From JBJXHG01 sp046160865 (GTDB lineage: Bacteria > Planctomycetota > UBA1135 > GCA-002686595), in contig JBJXHG010000030.1 of the NCBI GenBank assembly GCA_046160865.1, positions 1-50,391 of the forward strand: a DNA stretch of 50,391 nucleotides, in the 5' to 3' direction. Under the pieces are notes generated by a model. It searched no databases and was not told the origin of the DNA. It saw nothing but the letters and a program-made list of their open reading frames with translations. Both the position numbers and the translations under genes were made by a program. Below, piece by piece: positions 45,215 through 50,391 of this stretch (positions are counted from its first letter, which is position 1; the number at the start of each line of letters is the position of its first letter).

Positions 45215-47116
45215 ATGCAAGCTGCAACATCATCCCTCGGCCTGTTCGTCGCTGGATTCTTCTGGCTGACGTCACCCAGCGCTGCGACGACCACGGCGCT
45301 CGCGCCGGCGAAGGCCGAAGCCGCGCCCGCACAAGCGGAGACCTCGATCTTCGGAGCGCCGTTGTTCGTCAACGGACGGCGCATCACCGACGACGAGATC
45401 AAGCTCTATCTGATCCACGGTCCGTACAAGCTCGCGTTCGAGCTGAATCGGATCGGGCTCGTCATCCAGGAGGAGCTGCGGCGCCAAGCCGCGGAAGCAG
45501 CCGAGATGGAGCTGCGCAAGCGCGAGAGCGAGAAGCCGTTCGCGACTCCGGAAGAGCGGCAAAAAGCGCTCGCGACGGAGACGGCGAAGCAACTCGAACT
45601 GTGCAACGAGCGCTATCGCGTGACGGACGACGAGTTCAACGAAGAGTTCGCGCGCACGCTCGAAGAGTTCAAGAAGAAGTACCCGATCCTCAATCTCCAG
45701 AACGAGATCGTGCGCGCCTACCGCGACATCGAGTGGTACAAAAAAGAGCTGCGTCAGTCGCTGCTGTTCGACAAGGTCTTCCTGCCGAACAATCCGGAGG
45801 AATGGCCGATCGTGACGATCGAGGCCGTACTGGCCGACTCGGGCGAGCCGATGCTCGAGGACGCGAAGCTCGGCTACAAGCTGCGCAAGGAGTGGGCGGA
45901 CAACCACAACGAGACCAAGGTCCCGAAAGAGGAAGGGATCTATCTCCAGGTGCTGCGTCAGATCGTGCGCGACGCGATGTTCAACCTGATCGATTTCCGG
46001 TCGAACACGGACGGCCTACCCGACGATCAGATCCTGTGGGCGGACACGAACGGCGACGGAACGCCGGAGCTGCAGCTGAAGACCGAAGACCTCTGGAAAG
46101 AGGTCGCGCCGATCACGCAGTCGCACGAGATCGAAGAGGCGAAGCGCTGGCTCATCGCGTACTACTCGACGCACGACCGGCTGAAGAAGGAAGGCGCGCT
46201 CATCAGCGCCGAAGAGCTCCGCGCGGGCGTCCGCGAGTACGAGAAGCAGTTCGAGGGCACGCACATCAACCTCGCGTTGAACGTGACCGAGATGCGCTAC
46301 TTCCCGTCCGTCGAGACGTTCAAGGACTTCTACCACCTGCACCTGAGCTTCAAGAAGGCGAAGGAGCCCGAGCTGGCGGCGACGGCCGGCGGCGGTGCGG
46401 CATCGAGCTCCGAGGTCGCGCCGGTTCTGCGCAAGCAGCTCGACCGGACGAACAGGATGCTCGGCCTCGGACAAGTCGATGCGGAGTTCATGCTCGTCTC
46501 GGCGTTCGATTATCCGAAGGGTCAATGGAAGCCGGACGGTTGGTCGTGGGCCGAGAAGCGCGCGAAGGAGCTCAAGGCGCAAGTCGACGACTACCAGAAG
46601 AAGCTGGCCGACGAGCGGGCGAAGGAAGCCGACGCGCGCACGAAGGGCGAAGAGTACAAGTCGTCGGAAGAGCTGCTCGACTTCTACCGCTGGTGGACGC
46701 AGCTGATGGACGACAACTCCGAGTACTGGGATCCGCCGCCGCCCGAGGGTCAGGGCGCCAAGCAGAGCATGATCTCGTACAAGATGAAGGGTCGCTTCGG
46801 TGAGAAGTACCGCAACGACCTGCTCACGTTCCTCGAGGAGACCGAGTTCTCCGAATGGGTGCGCGGCGGGTCGCTCACCGACAAAGTGTTCTTCGATCAA
46901 GAAGTCGGCACGGTCGCCGGTCCGTTCAAGGGCCCGCGCGGCTATTACCTGACGTACGTCAAGCGCCGCAAGCCGGCGACGCAGCCGCTGATCCTGAGCA
47001 ATCCGCGTCACCAACAGCTGCTCAAGGACGACTATCTGCGTTGCGCGTTCATCGACTACGCGCGCGAGTCCATCGCCCAGGCCGAGGTGAAGGGTTTCGA
47101 CACGAAGAACTGGTGA
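45215..47116 (+). CDS. Large exported SurA/PpiC-like foldase family protein
   Basis: This 633-residue protein has a signal peptide (MQAATSSLGLFVAGFFWLTS) and an alanine-rich linker. The helical region ITDDEIKLYLIHGPYKLAFELNR to YRVTDDEFNEEFARTLEEFKKKYP resembles the SurA_N chaperone module, with a second similar region around residues 150-260. The charged segment KAQVDDYQKKLADERAKEADAR near 460-480 is probably coiled coil. The end (GGSLTDKVFFDQEVGTVAGPFKGPRGYYLTYVKRRKPA) matches the last strand region of parvulin domains. Likely a periplasmic folding factor; catalytic residues cannot be confirmed. Confidence 0.82.
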   Translation: MQAATSSLGLFVAGFFWLTSPSAATTTALAPAKAEAAPAQAETSIFGAPLFVNGRRITDDEIKLYLIHGPYKLAFELNRIGLVIQEELRRQAAEAAEMELRKRESEKPFATPEERQKALATETAKQLELCNERYRVTDDEFNEEFARTLEEFKKKYPILNLQNEIVRAYRDIEWYKKELRQSLLFDKVFLPNNPEEWPIVTIEAVLADSGEPMLEDAKLGYKLRKEWADNHNETKVPKEEGIYLQVLRQIVRDAMFNLIDFRSNTDGLPDDQILWADTNGDGTPELQLKTEDLWKEVAPITQSHEIEEAKRWLIAYYSTHDRLKKEGALISAEELRAGVREYEKQFEGTHINLALNVTEMRYFPSVETFKDFYHLHLSFKKAKEPELAATAGGGAASSSEVAPVLRKQLDRTNRMLGLGQVDAEFMLVSAFDYPKGQWKPDGWSWAEKRAKELKAQVDDYQKKLADERAKEADARTKGEEYKSSEELLDFYRWWTQLMDDNSEYWDPPPPEGQGAKQSMISYKMKGRFGEKYRNDLLTFLEETEFSEWVRGGSLTDKVFFDQEVGTVAGPFKGPRGYYLTYVKRRKPATQPLILSNPRHQQLLKDDYLRCAFIDYARESIAQAEVKGFDTKNW

Positions 47117-47134
47117 GATCCCGCCGCACCGTGA

Positions 47135-47171
47135 AGAGGCCGCTGCCGAGCTCGAATCGGCGGCGGCCTCT
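47135..47171 (+). terminator. Hairpin terminator after the SurA/PpiC-like gene
   Basis: A 15-bp stem (AGAGGCCGCTGCCGA with TCGGCGGCGGCCTCT, one wobble) and 7-nt loop is followed by GCGTTTCT. It begins 19 bp after the stop codon and precedes repeat copy I. Confidence 0.75.
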
Positions 47172-47184
47172 GCGTTTCTAGCCC

Positions 47185-47306
47185 GTGGTGAAAGTCGTTC
47201 GGCGCAAGAGCTGCCCGTTCGCGACGGCCCGGCGCCGCGCGCTCCCCGTTCGATGCACAGGGCCAACGCGAACGGACGACTTTCGCGCGCGAAGCACTTT
47301 CACCAC
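47185..47306. repeat. Inverted-repeat element, GTGGTGAAAG subfamily (copy I)
   Basis: The ends GTGGTGAAAGT (47185-47195) and ACTTTCACCAC (47296-47306) are perfect reverse complements. The interior block order (CCGTTCGCGACGGCC, CTCCCCGTTCG, GCGAACGGACGACTTTCG, GAAGCAC) matches copy A at 12480-12617. It lies between the terminator of the SurA/PpiC-like gene and the ABC transporter start. Confidence 0.75.
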
Positions 47307-47341
47307 GCGCTGCTCGTCGTTTTGACACCCCTCGTCCGTGC

Positions 47342-49243
47342 GTGAATGATGGCCCCGTGAGCGCGGAACTCCGGACCACGGTGCGGCTGTTGAAGCCGCA
47401 CGCACGCCCGCACGTGTGGGCTTTCGTGCTGCTCGGCGTGCTCGGCTGGATCACCGCGCTCGGCCAGAAGTCCGTCCTGTTGCTCGTCTACCCGGCGATC
47501 GACGTCATCTTCCCGACCGGCGGCGCACGGGCCGCGCCGAAGCCGGAGCCGAACGGCTTCGTCGAGCACGTCGCCCGCGATCTGGAGTCGTTCGTGCACG
47601 GCCTGCACGGATGGATCCTCGGCGATCTCGCGACGCCGGAGAACCGCCTCGGCGCGCTCGGCCGCATCGCGCTCGTGCTGTCGGTGCTGGCTGTCGTCGC
47701 GTCGCTCACGCAGTACGCGTTCCTGACGCTCGCACGCTGGATCGCTCTGCGCATGGTCGTCGAGCTCCGCGCGCGCATCGCCAAGCACTTGATGGGCCTG
47801 TCGATGGTCTATCACGGACGCCGGCACTTCGGCGATCTGCTCTCGCGCGTCAGCAGCGACGTGACGACGACGCTCAACGTCCTCAACGTCGCGATGAAGG
47901 ATCTGATCCAGGAGCCGCTGCAAGGCGCCGCGTCGCTCGTGATCGCGGCGTCGGTCGCACCCGTGCCCGCGCTCTGCGTGACGCTCGGGCTCGTGTTCAT
48001 CGTGCTGCCGATCGCGGTCCTTTCGCGGCGCGTGCGGCGCGGCAGCTCGAAATCGCTGACGACACTCGGCTCGTCGGTGCAAGCCTTGTCGCAGATGTTC
48101 CAAGGCGTGCGCACGGTGAAGGCGTTCCGCGCGGAGGAGCGCGAGCTCGCGCGCTACCGCGAGATCAACGAGAGCTACGTGCGCACGACGATGCGCATGG
48201 TGCGCGCGCAAGCGATGTCGAACGCGTCGACGCTGTTGCTCAGCCACGTCGGCATGGCCGCGATGGTGTTCGTCGTCGGTTACTTGACGGTAGGAGCGGG
48301 CCTCTTCACCGACGTGAAGGAGCTCAGCGCGTTCTTCCTCGCCGTCGCCGGCGCGTACGCCAGCGTCAAGGACATCACGAAGGCCGGGACGGTCGTGCAA
48401 GAGTCCGTCGGCGCGTCGGAGCGCATCCAATCGTTGCTGGACGAGCAGAGCGATCTCGTCGAGCCCGCGGGCGCGCGTACGATCGGCGGACTCGGCGCCG
48501 GTGTGCGCTTCGAAGGCGTCGGCTTCCGCTACGTCGACGGCGAGAGCGACGCGGTGGCCGCGATGGATCTCGAGATCCGACCGGGCGAGACGATTGCGCT
48601 CGTCGGTCCCTCCGGCTCCGGCAAGAGCACGATGATCGATCTCATCGCGCGCTTCATCGATCCGTCGCGCGGCCGCATCACGGTCGACGGCAGCGACCTG
48701 CGCGAGCTGTCGCTCGATTCGTGGACGGCACAGTACGCGATGGTCGGACAGGTGCCGTTCCTGTTCCACACGTCGATCGAGGAGAACATCCGCTACGGCA
48801 AGCCCGACGCGACCCACGCCGAGGTGGAGGTCGCCGCGCGCGCCGCGGGCATTCACGAGTTCATCACCGCGCTGCCGCAAGGCTACGCGACGAACGTCGC
48901 CGACGCGGGCTCGCGCCTCTCCGGCGGACAGCGGCAGCGCATCACGATCGCGCGCGCGTTCCTCAAGGACGCGCCGCTGCTCTTGCTCGACGAGGCGACG
49001 AGCGCGCTCGACACCGAGTCGGAAGCCGTCGTGCAGGAAGCGCTCGACCGCTTGATGGCGCACAAGACCGTCGTCGTCATCGCGCACCGGCTCTCGACCG
49101 TTCGCAACGCCGATCGCATCGCTGTTCTCGAGGACGGCCGCGTGGTCGAGATCGGATCGCACGAGGCGCTGCTCGCGCGCGGCGGTGCGTACGCCAGGCT
49201 GTACGCCGCTCAGTTCGCGAGCGGCCAAGAAGTCGCGATCTGA
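47342..49243 (+). CDS. ABC exporter, fused permease-ATPase
   Basis: This 633-residue MsbA/LmrA-type half-transporter has about six membrane helices across residues 20-330, with a 40-residue periplasmic loop after helix 1 (VFPTGGARAAPKPEPNGFVEHVARDLESF-like). The C-terminal ATPase has Walker A GPSGSGKST, the Q-loop near VGQVPFLFHTSIEENIRYG, signature LSGGQRQR, Walker B LLLLDEAT and the H-loop IAHRLST. It should act as a homodimer exporting a lipid, peptide or drug-like substrate. The frame begins at GTG 47342; GTG 47357 is an alternative. It is followed after 20 bp by a DevC/FtsX-type permease. Confidence 0.93.
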   Translation: MNDGPVSAELRTTVRLLKPHARPHVWAFVLLGVLGWITALGQKSVLLLVYPAIDVIFPTGGARAAPKPEPNGFVEHVARDLESFVHGLHGWILGDLATPENRLGALGRIALVLSVLAVVASLTQYAFLTLARWIALRMVVELRARIAKHLMGLSMVYHGRRHFGDLLSRVSSDVTTTLNVLNVAMKDLIQEPLQGAASLVIAASVAPVPALCVTLGLVFIVLPIAVLSRRVRRGSSKSLTTLGSSVQALSQMFQGVRTVKAFRAEERELARYREINESYVRTTMRMVRAQAMSNASTLLLSHVGMAAMVFVVGYLTVGAGLFTDVKELSAFFLAVAGAYASVKDITKAGTVVQESVGASERIQSLLDEQSDLVEPAGARTIGGLGAGVRFEGVGFRYVDGESDAVAAMDLEIRPGETIALVGPSGSGKSTMIDLIARFIDPSRGRITVDGSDLRELSLDSWTAQYAMVGQVPFLFHTSIEENIRYGKPDATHAEVEVAARAAGIHEFITALPQGYATNVADAGSRLSGGQRQRITIARAFLKDAPLLLLDEATSALDTESEAVVQEALDRLMAHKTVVVIAHRLSTVRNADRIAVLEDGRVVEIGSHEALLARGGAYARLYAAQFASGQEVAI

Positions 49244-49263
49244 GCGCCCGAAGCGCCACCGAG

Positions 49264-50391
49264 ATGTACTTCGTCGCGCTGCGGATGCTGACTGGCGATC
49301 GCGCCAAGTACATCGGAATCATCGTGGGCCTCACGTTCGCGTCGCTGCTCATCACGCAGCAGATGGCGATCTTCACCGGGATCATGACGCGCACGTTCGG
49401 GACGATCACCGACCTCGGGCAGGCGGAAGTGTGGGTGATGGACCCGAAGGTGCAGTTCATCGACGACGTGAAGCCGATGCAGAGCACCGAGCTCTATCGC
49501 GTGCGTGGCGTCGAAGGCGTCGAATGGGCCGTTCCGCTGTACAAGGGTCTGCTCAAGGCGCGTCTCTCGAACGGAAACTTTCAGACGGTCAACGTCCTCG
49601 GTCTCGACGACGCGACACTGATCGGTGGTCCGCCGGTCATGGTCGCGGGTCGCCTGGAGGACCTCCGCCGCAGCGAATCGGTGATCGTCGACGAGGTCGG
49701 CGCGCGCACCAAGCTCGCCAAACCGCCCACAGTGCCAGGCGGAGCGCCCGTTCCGCTCGCCGTGGGCGACACGCTCGAGATCAACGATCACCGCGCGATC
49801 GTCGTCGGCCTGTGTCAGGTGCAGCGCACGTTCCAGTCGCAGCCGGTCGTCTACACGACGTACGCGCGTGCGACGACCTACGCGCCGCGCGAGCGCAAGC
49901 TCCTCTCGTTCGTGCTCGTCGACGTCCAGTCGGGCCACGACGCGCGCGAGGTGTGTGCGCGCATCGGCGCGGCGACCGGTCTCGCGGCGTACACGCGCCA
50001 AGACTTCCAGTGGATGACGATCCGCTACTTCATGAAGTACACGGGCATCCCGATCAACTTCGGCATCGCCGTGCTGCTAGGCTTCATCGTCGGAGTCGCC
50101 ATTGCGGGGCAGACGTTCCATAGCTTCACCCTCGAGAACCTCAAGCAGTTCGGCGCACTGAAGGCCATGGGAGCCGGCAACCTTCTGCTGTTGAGGATGA
50201 TCCTGCTCCAGGCGCTCACCGTCGGGGTGATCGGCTATGGCCTGGGAGTGGGCGCGGCAGCAGGACTCTTCGGCAACCTGGCGAAGCGCTCGCCGCTGGC
50301 GTTCTACCTCCCGCCGGAGCTGCTGGTCGGTACCGGCGTGGCCGTGCTGTTGATCTGCGGATTCTCCGCGCTCTTCAGCATCGTGAAGGTG
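49264..50391 (+). CDS. ABC transporter permease, DevC/FtsX type (cut by window end)
   Basis: This reading frame starts at ATG 49264 (MYFVALRMLTGDRAKYIGII) and runs open through the last base. At least 376 residues are visible. It has an N-terminal helix (IIVGLTFASLLITQQMAIFTG), a periplasmic core region (QAEVWVMDPKVQFIDDVKPM… to SGHDAREVCARI) and three C-terminal helices (FGIAVLLGFIVGVAIAGQTFHS, LLRMILLQALTVGVIGYGLGVGAAAG, ELLVGTGVAVLLICGFSALFS). The LKQFGALKAMGA motif between them is characteristic of FtsX/DevC-family permeases of membrane-fusion ABC exporters. Its ATPase and fusion protein are probably just beyond the window. Confidence 0.85.
   Translation, partial: MYFVALRMLTGDRAKYIGIIVGLTFASLLITQQMAIFTGIMTRTFGTITDLGQAEVWVMDPKVQFIDDVKPMQSTELYRVRGVEGVEWAVPLYKGLLKARLSNGNFQTVNVLGLDDATLIGGPPVMVAGRLEDLRRSESVIVDEVGARTKLAKPPTVPGGAPVPLAVGDTLEINDHRAIVVGLCQVQRTFQSQPVVYTTYARATTYAPRERKLLSFVLVDVQSGHDAREVCARIGAATGLAAYTRQDFQWMTIRYFMKYTGIPINFGIAVLLGFIVGVAIAGQTFHSFTLENLKQFGALKAMGAGNLLLLRMILLQALTVGVIGYGLGVGAAAGLFGNLAKRSPLAFYLPPELLVGTGVAVLLICGFSALFSIVKV

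Noticed and set aside
47300..49228. A 642-codon minus-strand frame opposite the ABC exporter
   Set aside because: The plus strand carries complete Walker and signature motifs; the antisense frame has none.
1..50391. tRNA, rRNA or a well-known riboswitch
   Set aside because: No T-loop consensus with a matching acceptor stem, no rRNA-like stretch and no recognisable aptamer core was found on reading either strand; a covariance-model scan would be decisive.

Overview
The window is a 50.4 kb stretch of very GC-rich bacterial DNA carrying about 46 protein-coding genes on both strands, with no rRNA, tRNA or CRISPR array seen. The first 11 bases match the 3' end of the standard Illumina adapter, so position 1 is probably a contig end from a short-read assembly. 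The gene mix suggests a Planctomycetota member of a lineage outside the well-studied model genera: a Ser/Thr kinase start-stop-coupled to an ECF-type sigma factor, a kinase-TPR protein, secreted thioredoxin-plus-helical-repeat proteins, ThuA and spherulin-4 proteins, HEAT and degenerate metallopeptidase-like secreted proteins, and a large SurA/PpiC-like protein. Myxococcota is the main alternative. The assignment is an inference from gene content and codon use.

Layout. 0-3.4 kb: CPXCG zinc protein, APC amino-acid permease, a nucleotidyltransferase with a small overlapping partner, and a split YeeE/YedE sulfur-compound transporter. 3.4-9.3 kb (minus strand): TypA/BipA, a DnaQ-exonuclease/WYL fusion, a DUF454 protein, two small membrane proteins and a circularly permuted ATP-grasp enzyme. 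9.4-18 kb: DUF1579 protein, kinase-TPR protein, an unknown 256-aa protein enclosed by two inverted-repeat elements, a porin, a beta-lactamase-fold protein and a secreted thioredoxin. 18-21 kb: three-subunit proton-translocating transhydrogenase (pntA1-pntA2-pntB). 21-28.7 kb: two spherulin-4 paralogues, tandem universal stress protein, ThuA lipoprotein, an ATP-grasp ligase translationally coupled to a ferritin-like/VIT1 iron transporter, and a second secreted thioredoxin. 28.8-34.7 kb: rhodanese-moaA operon, a 787-aa secreted protein bounded by inverted repeats, Pcm and a family-4-type glycosyltransferase. 34.7-40.7 kb: frameshifted lipoprotein, VOC protein, small membrane protein, kinase/ECF pair, an alkyltransferase-like fusion and a B12-binding radical SAM protein. 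41-47.1 kb: three start-stop-coupled genes for exported proteins, a conserved unknown and a 633-aa SurA/PpiC-like protein. 47.3 kb to the end: ABC exporter and a DevC/FtsX-type permease cut by the window edge.

The most unusual feature is a dispersed intergenic family of 40-180 bp inverted-repeat elements whose ends read (C)CCGCATTTCTCACCAC outwards or, in a second subfamily, GTGGTGAAC. At least nine copies or derivatives lie between 12.4 and 47.3 kb, tightly against start or stop codons. Two are flanked by candidate target-site duplications, two share an internal hairpin, and two abut a promoter-like hexamer. Separately, one gene carries an inverted repeat over its start codon and a 92-bp near-perfect palindrome centred on its stop codon. 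Coupled gene pairs with 4-bp ATGA/GTGA overlaps are common throughout. Several genes share an upstream TAnnCT hexamer that is a candidate -10 box.
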